A stretch of DNA of 64,000 nt from Ophiobolus disseminans (GCA_010093685.1 MU006217.1:1533644-1597643), one strand, 5' to 3'; counted from the first letter of the stretch, positions 34,705 to 45,271 are shown. Notes: a model not told the origin generated them from the sequence alone. Translations and numbers: made by a program.

Positions 34705-36118
34705 GATTGTGTGCTATAGCGTCCTAATGCATCTCCAGTATTTTGTCGAGGGCGGAGTCTGAGTGACTTACGAGAACTCAGAATGCACGCAACAGCACGT
34801 TGACTAAAGGCTTCTTGATCACGCAAGACGTAGAACTTCGGTGACTTCCAAGTTACTACAACCTTTCGGATCGGGAGACGCATAGGAACGAGATATAGAC
34901 TTTCTGAGATGCTTGGTGTGCTGAGATATGAAACGACGTACCCTCATCCATCACGTCCGCGATCAGTGGGCCTTCTACGCTGAGGACGTGTCTCCGACCC
35001 TTGACAAACCGCGCAGCTGCAATTGTAACCTCCATTCCGAACCTGGGGTATGGTTACTGTGATGCTGCCATTCGGATTCCGTCAGACCACAGGCTCTTCC
35101 TCTTCCTCATCGCTGTCGGATGAGCAGTTGCACCTTGCGACATAAGGCATCGCCCAGAAAACTTGTTTGAACGCGGAAACATTATTTGTGCTTTGAAGTT
35201 GGTTTTGGGTACTTGTGTAGAGAAGATACAGATGTAGTGATAGAGCTGTGTAGAAAGTGTTTGTGTTGAGACTGAGTAAAAGGGTCATGTTCGAGTCATG
35301 GAGGGAGACAGGCAACTTAGTATAATACTCGAAATCAGCAGTGAGCTGACTGGATTCGCATAGCTCTGCACAGCGTAATGAAAACGAAGATGTGCGTGAA
35401 CATGGACAAGCGTATGTCTGACAAAAGTGGCGGGGCTATGTGTGACTGCCAGCGGAGCATTGCTGAGGAAGTTGCAACCCTGGTGCAACTCGTCAGCGTG
35501 ATGCAGATCCGGCAAGGTTGTACAGAACTGCTTGTGGGAGGACGCCTGGAACAACTACAAGTGACCCGCCACTACAGGGTGCATACGCTGGGAGAAATCA
35601 CACAGCAGAAGTAAATGCAGCGGCCAGTAGAGTGCAAGCCGACATCTAGTGCTCTGACTTCACCGCCCCGTGCGCGTTCTCACCGCGAGTTGCCACCCAA
35701 AGCAAAGGCGAGGGCGCTAGTCCCAACCCCCACTAGCGCGCTCCTCAGTTTTTTGGTACGGGCAATTTCTTGAGCAGCGTCCCTCTCTCCTCACCACCCA
35801 CACACATCCACTCCGAATCTTGTGGTTTCTAGCACAACTCTACAACACAGTCTCTGTGAAGTCCTTTCCTTGTTGGTCTTCACGCTCTTTCTCTTTCTCG
35901 TTTACAGGACAGAGGCGTTTGCTCCTTTCCTGTCACGACGAGTCTCAGGCGCGTTTCTGCCTGCTCTTCCGACTTCCGTCACTAGACCCTCTTTCCTTCG
36001 CCTGTCGCTCACCGCCGAGCCAGCCGAGACGTAAAGACGATAATCTTCGAGTCCACAAACGCCCTACACAACCAACACAACACCCTTATCAGCCTTCTCC
36101 CCCGTCAACACCGACAAT
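34705..36118. other. Intergenic region with Ded1 leader; possible small minus-strand exons
   Basis: A 1.4-kb gap. The last 350 bases are the C/T-rich leader and promoter of DED1. On the minus strand at 35082-35315 a frame ends in CNCSSDSDEEEEEP, preceded by a CA-rich leader-like stretch; on the plus strand 35378-35614 encodes 78 residues of no known family. Neither is strong enough to call as a gene. Confidence 0.4.
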
Positions 36119-38330
36119 ATGGCTGAACAACTCGATATGGGTCGTTTGAACCTGAACGACTCCCAACACGCCCCGCAGAACGGCTTCAATGGCGAGCGCT
36201 CTGCCTACATCCCCCCTCACCTGCGAGGTCGCCCAGGGCAGGCTGCTCCTCCCATGAACAACGGCCCACCTCCAATGATGAACGGCGGCGGCGGCCCAGG
36301 CGGCCCAGGTATTGGTGGCAGCGCTTGGGGTCCCGCTCCAGGAGGTCCAGGAGGCCCAGGTCCAGCGTATGTCCTCCCTGTAGAACTCTCACATTTACTA
36401 TCGCTAACCAAGAGCAGTGGCCGCTTTGACGGTCCTCCCCCACAGCAGATGAACGGCGGCAGCGGCAACTGGGCCAACGCTCAAACCTTCACTCCCCGCG
36501 GTCGCGACGGTCCACAAGGCGGCGGTGGCTGGGGTGGTGCCGCTCCTGGCAAGTTCGACCCTGGCGCGTACGGCAAGCCAGGTGCAGGCGGTGGTGGAGG
36601 CTCTGCACGTGGATCCGGTGACGGCCAGTGGAGGGACGGCAAGCACGTTCCTGGTCCCGCCAACCCTCGTGTTGAGCGTGAACTCTTCGGCGTACCGAAC
36701 GATCCGTCCAAGCAGCAAACCGGTATCAACTTCGAGAAGTACGATGATATCCCGGTCGAGGCCTCCGGTCAGGGCGTACCCGAGCCCGTCACACGCTTCA
36801 CCAACCCCCCTCTCGACGACCATCTGTTGAGCAACATCGAGCTCTCCGGTTACAAGGTCCCCACGCCTGTCCAGAAATACTCGATTCCCATTGTGATGGG
36901 TGGTCGCGACCTGATGGCTTGTGCCCAGACTGGTTCCGGCAAGACTGGTGGCTTCCTCTTCCCCATCCTTGCCCAGGCTTTCCTGAACGGACCCAGCGTC
37001 CCAGCAGCACAGGCTGGCGGATATGGACGCCAACGCAAGGCCTACCCCACCTCGCTGATCTTGGCGCCCACCCGTGAGCTGGTCTCCCAGATCTTCGACG
37101 AGGCCCGAAAATTCGCATACCGTTCGTGGGTACGTCCTTGCGTCGTCTACGGTGGTGCCGACATTGGCTCCCAGCTCCGCCAAATCGAGCGTGGTTGCGA
37201 TCTTCTTGTCGCCACTCCCGGTCGTCTGGTCGACTTGATCGAGCGTGGCCGCATCTCGCTGCAGAGCATCAAATACCTTGTTCTTGACGAGGCCGATCGC
37301 ATGTTGGACATGGGTTTCGAGCCTCAAATCCGCCGCATTGTCGAGGGCGAGGACATGCCTCCCACAGCTGGCCGCCAGACACTCATGTTCTCAGCCACCT
37401 TCCCCCGCGACATCCAGATGCTCGCTCGTGACTTCTTGAAGGAGTACATCTTTCTTTCTGTTGGTCGTGTTGGTTCCACCTCTGAGAACATCACTCAGAA
37501 GATCGAGTACGTCGAGGACGCTGACAAGCGCTCCGTCCTGCTCGACATCCTGCACACCCACGGTGCTGGTCTGTCACTGATCTTCGTTGAGACGAAGCGT
37601 ATGGCCGACTCGCTGTCCGATTTCCTCATCAACCAGGGCTTCCCTGCCACTTCCATCCACGGTGACCGCACTCAGCGTGAGCGTGAGAAGGCTTTGGAGA
37701 TGTTCCGAACTGGACGATGCCCCATTCTTGTCGCCACTGCAGTCGCTGCTCGAGGCTTAGATATTCCCAATGTCGTAAGTATTCACATGTATACAGAGTG
37801 GTCGCAATTACTAACTTCCTTTACAGACTCATGTTGTCAACTACGATCTACCAACTGACATTGACGACTACGTCCATCGAATCGGTCGTACTGGTCGTGC
37901 CGGAAATACTGGTATCGCCACTGCCTTCTTCAACCGTGGCAACCGTGGTGTCGTCCGTGATCTCCTCGATCTGCTGAAGGAGGCCAACCAGGAAGTCCCA
38001 GCTTTCCTCGAGAGCATCGCCCGTGAAGGCTCCGGCTTTGGCGGCGGCGGCGGCGGCCGTGGTGGAGGCCGTGGACGCGGTCGCGGAGGCAGCACTGCTA
38101 CTCGCGATGTTCGCCGCATGGGTGGTGGAGGCGGCGGCGGCTTCGGCGGCGGCGGTGGCGGCTGGGGAGGTGCTCCCCAGGGTGGCTATGGTGGCGGTGG
38201 AGGTAGTTACGGCGGCGGTGCTCCCGCTGGCGGCTATGCTCCCCCTGCTGCTGGCGCCTACGGTGGCGGTGGTGGTTATGGTGGAGGCTACGGCAACCCA
38301 TCTGGCCCAGGCGGCAACTCATGGTGGTAG
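36119..38330 (+). CDS. DED1: ATP-dependent DEAD-box RNA helicase Ded1
   Basis: Exons 36119-36366, 36418-37774 and 37827-38330 give 702 residues. An N-terminal Gly/Pro/Asn-rich arm with the eIF4E-type patch YIPPHLRG leads to the helicase core: Q-motif (VPTPVQKYSIP), AQTGSGKT (about 252-259), PTRELVSQI, TPGRLVD, DEAD (373-376), SAT, then RecA domain 2 with ETKRMADSL, ATAVAARGLDIPN and HRIGRTGRAG. The C-terminus is an RGG/Gly-rich tail. Ded1 unwinds mRNA leaders during scanning and forms stress granules. The first intron (36367-36417) is 51 nt, in frame and stop-free; I infer splicing from GTATGT, GCTAAC and CAG signals. The second intron (37775-37826) separates motif V from motif VI. Confidence 0.96.
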
Positions 38331-39475
38331 ATCCATCACAACGTGTGCACGACACCGTCATCCTGATGCTTTCACCGGAAAAGCTGGGATGTCGTGATAC
38401 ACATCTGGACGGCCTCATTTCCTTACTGTTTGCCATGTTTACTGCGTCCTTCCCCGGTTACCGCGGAACGAAACGGATTCCGGAATCTCATACCCCAATC
38501 AGCATATAGACAGCGACTGTTTCTGCGGATCTGCCTATTTTCGAGCTCAGCTGCACAGGATACCCATTCGACGAAATCGTCGAGCTCGAACATAGACTGC
38601 AGCACACCCGCCTTCGATGAGAAGGCATGCATTACGAAGTTTTACGCACCCGCTCTTATGCTCAGCATGCTGCTTGGGAGCCATAGATCTCGATTTCCGC
38701 GTCCTCGATGCGGACGACCTGCATTTTCTTATACAACAAAAAGCGATTCCTTTCCCTGGCCATGCCCTTTTCGAGCCTTTCACCTCGTCGCCATTGCTCT
38801 CTTCGTTTGCTCGAGCGAAGATAGCTAGAGCGAGTTTATGAAAAGGGTCGCTGGTTATGCTCGCTGCATCGGCGTTGATGAAGGTTACCAGGCCTTTTAA
38901 TGGTCCTTGTCTACTGATGACGAGGGTCTTGCGAAGGATATACCCCGGTTTTATGGTACCCATCACGAAGGCGTCAGGGCTAGCTCGGCGGTGAGAAACG
39001 TGCGTTTATGCATGTCACTGCCTGAATTTCCCGCTATTGGGCAAGGGAATCAAACAAAAGCATAGTTTTGAACAGATTCAGATAGATACACTACTTGGAC
39101 CAGCGCAGGCATGGTCCATAATGCAAGCGATTTGTCAGGCAACCTACGTTTTTCTTATGGTGGTGAGGGAAGCTGTGATGTATGAATTTGCATAGACATC
39201 ACAAGACGCCGGCCTTCACATGTGAGGAACAAGCATCTGCATAACACGCTATCAGCAGCACTTTGTTCTGTTTTGGATGGATATATGTGGGTGCACGTGC
39301 AGATGTGCAATCGGGTGGCCGTGCGAGGCGTGTCGATGTCAGGGACCTAGGGTAGCGCTAAAGCTTGGGCTCGGGTGCGCTTTGCTCGTCATGGTCAAGG
39401 TCCATCTACCACCTTCGTTCCCGCCGTGCAGTTAGATGCACTGCGCAAACAGCGTAGTCACCAGCCGCCGTCGCC
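38331..39475. other. Intergenic region
   Basis: About 1.1 kb between DED1 and IES1. Antiparallel ORFs at 38394-38966 overlap one another and match nothing I know. The proximal part is the DED1 3' UTR, the distal part the IES1 promoter. Confidence 0.45.
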
Positions 39476-41909
39476 ATGGAAGCGACTGCGCGCCCCGATG
39501 AGCCCGACTCGCGAAACAGCCTGCGACACATTCTCTCCAACATGGACGACGCGCGACCCTCTGCCTCCCCGGCCGACACGCCTGCGCCCGACGACCTCGA
39601 CATCGCCGACGCGCCGGACCACTCCAAGGCGCCCGAGGATGGCGATGGCGACGGCGACGACAACGATGGCACTGGGGACGGGGCGCGGCCATACTACACG
39701 GCGACCACCACCACCACGCGCCGCAATGCGAACGGCAGCGTCTCGTCGGTCTACAGCGGCAACAAGATCAAGCACCTTAAGAAAGACGACGGCATCCCGC
39801 TGTGGCGCAAGGACATCCAGTTCGACTTCCTCAAGCTCGTCTTCGAGGACGAGCAGACCGTCTTCACCAAGCAGTCGGAGCCCCAGAGCGGGCCGTCGCA
39901 CACCTTCGCCGACATCTACCTCGACGCCATGGCGAAGAGCAGCAAGTGCAGCAAGATCCTGAAAGACAAGCTGCTGACGGAGCGCCCGGCGGCCGTCAAC
40001 ATGGCCATGGTCTGTCTGCTGGTCAACGTCGGCCGCATGAACACGACGCTCAACTGTGAGTGCTGCCCCGTTGCGCCACCCGGCTTCGCTGACGTGCTGC
40101 AGTCTTCCCCGAGATGCGCGCCCAACTACGCACATACCACTCCATACCCTCCCTGCAAGCCCAGCAAGACCCAAACGCCTACAAGCAACTACAAGATGCG
40201 CCGCGGCTCAAGTCGATACTCAAGGGCGCGACAGAGGACCAGGAGCAGCCGAGCACCGTCGAGGAGATTATGTCCGCCTCGATCCCACGCACTAACCCCG
40301 TAAACCTCATCTTCGTCCTCTCGCAGTACGCCCCCAAAATATCCGAGCTCCACTTCTTCCCCCCGCGCGACTTCTTCGACCTCGTCATGCGCCCCAACCT
40401 CAGCAGCAAGAGCAGGGCGACAGCATTCCTGTGGCTGATGTGGTGGTATCTGGAGAGCGACTTCTCCAAGGACGCAGCTGAGCGCAACCCCTTTGGACCT
40501 GGCCAGTACGGCCCAACCGACGATCCAATCACCGCAGAAAACCCGCTCAAGTGTCCTCCGTTTGACTTGTTAACCCCCGAGCAAGAGGCGCTTGAGAATG
40601 TAGACACGGAAGAGGAGAAGAATTTTGGCGATGTCAAACGCAAGGAGAGGACGTCGATATTAGCAAGCGACATGGCGCCTGTTATAACAGGCCCCAAGCG
40701 CAGTACCAAGAAAGGTGAGGGCATGCCTAGCAACATTCCGTCTCAACTCATCTCACGTATCTCAGCCTTCAATCAGAACCCCGTCTTCTCAGTGCTGGCC
40801 GAGGATGGTGCATCTACACCAGGAAGAGACCGACAGTCACCTTCCCACGGTAAGCACAGTGTTAAATATTAAAAGATGAGAGAATATTGACAATACTAGG
40901 CTCCGCAAGAGGTCGTGGTAAGCTTGCAAAGTCTATCATAGAGCGAGAGTACCCTTCCGACACTGACCGCACGCGCTCCGTGTCTCCACCCCTCAGCGTG
41001 TACAACACGGGCAAGAAGTCCACCCCGAACATGCGGATCAACACATTGCTGAATGAAGACGTTCCAGCGTCGTCTCCCGCACCAAAAGGACCTGGTAGGG
41101 GCAACTGGTCACGCAGCCGCGCAGCAGGTGGAGGCGGCGGCAGTACCGGAATAGCAGGAGGCGCCCGTAGCTTTAAGTCACGACTTGATGCTGGCGCATC
41201 ACAGGACGGCCAATCGCCTTCCACCAGTGCACCCACCTTCAACGGCCCGCATGGCTTCTACCTCCCCCTCAACGGCTCAGACCCAAGCCACAAACGCACC
41301 CGCCCACTAACCCAACACCAACTCGCCGTCGAGCAATACCGTCGCCGCCGCGTCGACGTCATTCTTGACCGCGGTATACGCATCGAATACAAAGCGGCTT
41401 CACAGCGCCGCCGACGCGCAAACACCTTCATGCGCGCGTGGATCCGCTGCAAAGGCATGGCCGACGGCTACGACACGGACGAAGAGTCCCTCGTACACCA
41501 AAACTGGCAACAAGAGATTGTCGAAACAATCGGCACGCGCACACCGCCGCCCATGCCTTCGGGTCTCGTGCCCCTCGACTTTGGCGGCGAGGTCAACGAC
41601 CACGGCGAGGAGAGCTACTACAGAGCTAAGATGCTGAGTCGCGCACTACGTCGCCTGCAGCGCTGGGAAGACGGGCGCGTCACCCTTCGGTCGAGGCCAA
41701 AGGACACGGGCGTGAGAAATGGCATTGGCGATGTGGGCGCTCGGCCAATGGCGGACAATGATACCGAGGGCGATGAGGAGGACGATATGATGCAGGATGT
41801 GGACGATTTGAGGCGGGAGGAAGAGAGCGAGAGTAGTGAGGATGAAGAGATGGAGCGCGAGAGAGTGTATGATCCGCATACTTTGCCGCCTTTGCCTCGG
41901 ATGCATTGA
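39476..41909 (+). CDS. IES1: INO80 chromatin-remodelling complex subunit Ies1
   Basis: Exons 39476-40055, 40103-40849 and 40900-41909 (introns 47 and 50 nt) give 778 residues. An acidic low-complexity N-terminus precedes the conserved block: KIKHLKKDDGIPLWRKDIQ, FDFLKLVFEDE, FADIYLDAMAKSSKCSKIL and, across the first splice, NTTLNFFPEMRAQLRTYHSIPS. Next is a block with RATAFLWLMWWYLESDF, then a Ser/Pro-rich linker and a conserved tail (LAVEQYRRRRVDVILDRGIR, RANTFMRAWIRCKGM) ending in an acidic stretch. This is the layout of Ino-eighty-subunit-1 proteins, fungal-specific members of the INO80 nucleosome remodeller in the nucleus. The second splice joins SHG to SARGRGK. Confidence 0.85.
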
Positions 41910-42226
41910 TGGGTTGGATGCGATGGTGTGGTTGTTCAGTTCTCGAGTTGGCACCCTTGTGTAACATTATGTCGGACATTTGCTTCAATGTAGCATCACT
42001 ATTGTTCAATATGGAATACGCTTCAGAAGTTACCAAGTGACCATGTGCTTTTCGCTTGGGACGGTTATATGACGTGGTCGTCTTGCATTACATTTTGAAG
42101 TAGGTGCACGTGTGTTTTCTGTCTTTTTATTGCACTACGAGAATGTTCTCCCATGTCCTCTTATCTTGTCAAAGTATAGCCTGAGCGATTTCAACACTAA
42201 ACTTCAAATCTCTTGAAGACAATCAG
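41910..42226. other. Convergent 3' intergenic region
   Basis: A 317-base gap between IES1 and the first small secreted precursor gene. No feature is seen. Confidence 0.5.
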
Positions 42227-42490
42227 CTATTCGTTTCCATGACTGCCCCAGAGCTCGCAAATTCTGTCTACATTCTTGAACTCTATTCCTCTTATTAAGT
42301 CGGCGTCTCGGCAACCGCCGTTGCACTTGGAAATGATGGCTATTTCGTATTAGCAATCTGTTTCGGCGAAAACGCTTGAAGGCAGTATACTCACTCTGAG
42401 CGTAGGCGCAAATCGTTTGTACGGTAGCGATTCGAGACCCATGACTAGACTAGCGAGGCTGAGGAGGGCGAGAGAGAGGACGAGTTGCAT
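42227..42490 (-). CDS. Small secreted Cys-containing precursor, copy 1
   Basis: Exons 42490-42391 and 42339-42227 around a 51-nt intron would give 70 residues: a signal peptide (1-18, ending LVMG), a leader ESLPY, a Lys-Arg site at 25-26 and a C-terminal part with SKCNGGC and a third cysteine near the end. The intron has a good branch (GCTAAT) and a TAG end. Two donors overlap: GTGAGT (42394) and GTATAC (42390), four bases apart. The second gives the Cys-containing 70-mer; the first gives a 46-mer ending in TAVAETPT. I favour the 70-mer because the related gene 1.2 kb away carries the same Cys-x-Gly-x-Cys core. No known family is recognised. Signal peptide plus KR suggests Kex2 processing in the secretory pathway. 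Confidence 0.55.
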
Positions 42491-43323
42491 GGTGGTGGTT
42501 AGTGTGCGTGGGATCTGTGCTGTCGTATTGTGTGCTATGTGATAGATGTGGTGAGGGGATGGATAGCTAAAGATCTTGAGATAGTTATATGTTATGTGGA
42601 TAGAGGGTTCGCTAGTTTGCACTGGTTCCATGGTTGTGTTTGGACACTACCGCACTCTGAACCAACTGCAAGATGGTATGCAGCTACCTTCGGGAGAGGT
42701 GAGAAGTAACTCTGGTCCAGAACAATCAGATAAGTTGATGAAAATCACTGGAGCAGCCATGAAAAAAGAGGCTGACTATCCTCGCATTGGGATGGGCTTC
42801 ACCAAAAGAACGTTTAATAGCAGCGACGCCATTCAGGTTCTATTATTGCATCAAAATAGTGGTCGTATAGACCTGCAGCCCAGGCTGTAACTCCAAAACT
42901 GAATTCCTAGAATGACGACTACTAGTTACCGTACGGCGCCAGGGGGGTTCTGCGATGCAGTAATATAACCATCACGAGCTCCAACAGTGTTTGTGTGGAG
43001 AGGCTGTCAGGGGCTAAGACACGATACAGGGTCGTATCACCTTCTCCTTCACAGCAATTGGTGTTGATGCATGGTTACCCCTGACGTTTGCGTCCTACCT
43101 GCTCCAGCTTGCTTCTACTTGAGGTTGCTGGCCATCAACGGCGGACTGTATTCGATCTCTCTTTGAATGCTACCTTTGGTGAGGTCCTGGATCTAAAACC
43201 CCAGGCCAATGTCATCGAATCAACGCCTGAGTGCCCCCTGATTCTACAAAAGTACAGCCTAGCAATTCGTCTCCTTAGCCTTCTACACGCTGTCAGCAAA
43301 CAAACATACGTAAGTCTTTGCAT
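42491..43323. other. Spacer between the two small secreted genes, with degenerate repeats
   Basis: This 833-base spacer includes the promoter of copy 1 and one member of the dispersed repeat at 42768-42848. A plus-strand open frame (43088-43327) ends at a GTAAGT-like site but starts without ATG and matches nothing recognised; it may be a gene relic. Confidence 0.45.
42768..42848. repeat. Degenerate dispersed repeat, copy A
   Basis: This 81-base segment is collinear with 47400-47481: both begin with CTGACTATCC and end with GCGAYGCYATTCAGGYTCTR. The middle has diverged. It is likely a relic of a small mobile element or an old duplication. Confidence 0.45.
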
Positions 43324-43666
43324 CTAACCTACTCCGTCATCGTCGTAGCAATCCAACTTATCACACAAGAGTACACTCCACTGGCATTTGCCGGCGCATT
43401 TGATACATGGAATGTCGTTGCGGCGGTGCATGGTGAAGTCGCGGGTATGTCTTGCGACGTCGCGACGGTGACTTGAGAAGCCATCATCCGTACAAAGGGA
43501 TAGCTCATACTCAATTCAATATACTCCAATACAGTTCCAAGAGTGAGCACAAGACACAGACCTCTCGTGACAATGAAGACCGTTTGCCTGGCCCATATGG
43601 TAGCACGTCGACTCCGGTGGCTAGGCTGGTGAGACCAAGTAGCGCAACGGCAAAGAAGGTGCGCAT
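43324..43666 (-). CDS. Small secreted Cys-containing precursor, copy 2
   Basis: From the ATG at 43666, exon 1 (to about 43562) encodes a signal peptide (1-18, ending LATG), leader VDVLPY and a Lys-Arg site at 28-29. Residues 8-24 align without gaps to copy 1: A, LL, L, SL, G, LPY are identical and Glu/Asp and Leu/Val are conservative. Downstream a frame ending at the stop 43326-43324 encodes DIPCIKCAGKC, LLCDKLDC and an acidic end, with five closely spaced cysteines; KCAGKC matches KCNGGC of copy 1. The intron is not resolved: a phase-2 donor (GTGCTC or GTATTG) with the CAAG end near 43470 would join the frames, while other choices give a Thr/Ser-rich frame. Treat exon borders as provisional. 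Confidence 0.45.
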
Positions 43667-43802
43667 GATTATTGGTTGGTTGGTAGTGTGTAAAGTTGCC
43701 TGAGTGTAAGAGATAAATTGTGAGTTAATAGATGGACAGACGGTCTATACTGAACCGTGGTTCCAGGATCAGAACGGACTGATTATGGTTACTCACGCAC
43801 CA

Positions 43803-43833
43803 CGTAAGGAATCACCGAACCAGCTGCAATTCA
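43803..43833. repeat. Short imperfect repeat, copy 1
   Basis: This 31-base segment matches 44116-44146 at 24 of 31 positions, with AATCACCG-ACCAGCTGC in common; six of the seven differences are transitions. Confidence 0.5.
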
Positions 43834-44115
43834 TTGTACTCCAAAGGAGCTCCTATCTGGCGATGTGCCAATCAGTATACTCTCCTAGCATACAAAGGCC
43901 TGTCTACCTTATAATCCTATCAAAATTCCGTAAGTCTTTTACAGTACTGCGAGGATGTACAGGTTTCTATCAAGATTCTACCAACATAGCAATGGTCTAA
44001 ACATATAACTTTTTGGTTGCGTCTCGTTGATGGTCAGGAACTTTGAGGTAACATTGCTCTATTGTGACGCTTGACATCTTTCACTGCAGGTAGACTAGCG
44101 TGCTCGCTACGCCAT

Positions 44116-44146
44116 CGTGAGTAATCACCGGACCAGCTGCGGCTTA
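44116..44146. repeat. Short imperfect repeat, copy 2
   Basis: Partner of 43803-43833. A weaker third relative (GAACCAACTGCAAGATGG) occurs near 42659. The preponderance of transitions would fit repeat-induced point mutation, but the sample is too small to prove it. Confidence 0.5.
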
Positions 44147-44862
44147 TCATATCACTATCGCAAATTGTTGCTGGTAATGGACATCTCGGGTCCTCGTCCT
44201 GATCACGCAACTGTGTGTGCATGTTTCAACGCTTCGAAAGTTTGTGTTGCTGCGGAGACCTGACACAGGAGGAGGCCGACGATGACGACTTTGCTTGCGA
44301 AAAGGAGAGGATCTTCGAATCCTGGATATTGATGATCCACAAACACCCCACGGCCCCGACCTGTTTTTGTCCCTGCATACGTGTCGACGGACATTGGCAT
44401 ACCAATAGTGGAGAAGCCGAGATGATAGCGGACAGCGCCATGGCTCGCGCACTCATTGGCACAGGAGACCGCTTTTCTGAAACAAAGCTGTTTACTGCTG
44501 AGCAACGCGTCGATAACGTTGGGACGATCGAGAACCGGCTGCCAGTGACGACAACACTAGCGGCGAGGGACAAAGGCAGGAAAACTCTTATCGATAGCGC
44601 TGAAGCGCAATGCGGCGAATTGCTGAGCCTCAACCGCAGGCTAAGGGGCTGGCGGGCCCTATTTTTGGCGTCTCCCAGCCAACTCCGGACGACCCGGGAC
44701 CCTACACCCGTTAACCTGGTTTTTGACAGCCACACCGGCCAAGTAACGCTCTGCGAATGAGTGGGCCCAGGGGCAGGCAGGGCTGGAAATGCTGGGATGT
44801 GGGCTGTTTGCGTCGTCACCTTCGGAGTATTGTCAGCTAGAAGATGCTGGTAAGGGTGCACC

Positions 44863-44869
44863 CATATAA
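44863..44869 (+). promoter_or_regulatory. Possible TATA box of the small wall-protein gene
   Basis: CATATAA lies about 120 bases upstream of the ATG at 44987 and is followed by an A/C-rich leader typical of highly expressed fungal genes. Confidence 0.35.
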
Positions 44870-44986
44870 GGACGGTTGTGGCACGCTGTTGAGAGAGTAT
44901 CCCACAGCATTCATCCAACTTACTACAAGTCTTTCACTACAATACACCTTAATACCACAGACCAGCAAACTTCAACAACCATCAAA

Positions 44987-45271
44987 ATGCAGTTCTCCAT
45001 CGTCGCTTTCGTCGTTGCGCTTGCCGCCACCGCCTCGGCCGTCACTGTTCCCGCCAACGGTACCACGCCAGTTTACCCTTCGGGCACCGGCGCAGCCACA
45101 TCGACTGGCGGACTGCGCCCTACCTCCACATCATCGACTCCCTTCGATGGCGCTGCCTCAGTGAACACGGGCTCTGCCCTTGGTCTCATCGTCGCCGCTG
45201 GTGTTGCTCTGGTAAGTTCTTCGGATTCGTGATATTTTGAGATATAACTAACTCGCCTCTAGATGATCTAA
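44987..45271 (+). CDS. Small Ser/Thr/Gly-rich GPI-type cell-wall protein
   Basis: Exons 44987-45211 and 45263-45271 around a 51-nt intron give 77 residues; the second exon codes only Met-Ile and the stop. Residues 1-18 are a signal peptide (ending ATASA). The middle is rich in Thr, Ser, Gly and Pro (TSTGGLRPTSTSSTPFDGAA), and the end is hydrophobic (ALGLIVAAGVALMI) after a small-residue stretch (VNTGS) suitable as a GPI omega region. Without the intron the protein would end in polar residues, so splicing creates the full hydrophobic tail. Such proteins are O-glycosylated and attached to the plasma membrane or wall. No named family is recognised. It has the same architecture as the damaged gene at 31.2 kb. 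Confidence 0.7.

Larger units (their letters stand above)
43667..44986. other. Accessory spacer with short repeats and antiparallel ORFs
   Basis: About 1.3 kb. It contains a pair of related 31-base segments (43803 and 44116). Two antiparallel open frames overlap: plus 44215-44760 (181 residues, Cys-rich start) and minus 44226-44918 (230 residues). Neither has a recognised domain, and mutual overlap means at most one is likely real. The end holds the promoter of the gene at 44987. Confidence 0.45.

Noticed and set aside
38394..38966. Antiparallel ORFs of 139-144 residues after DED1
   Set aside because: They overlap each other and have no recognisable domain, splice context or leader.
39375..40174. 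Long ORFs on both strands over the IES1 N-terminus
   Set aside because: They result from GC-rich low-complexity sequence; the IES1 frame carries the conserved blocks.
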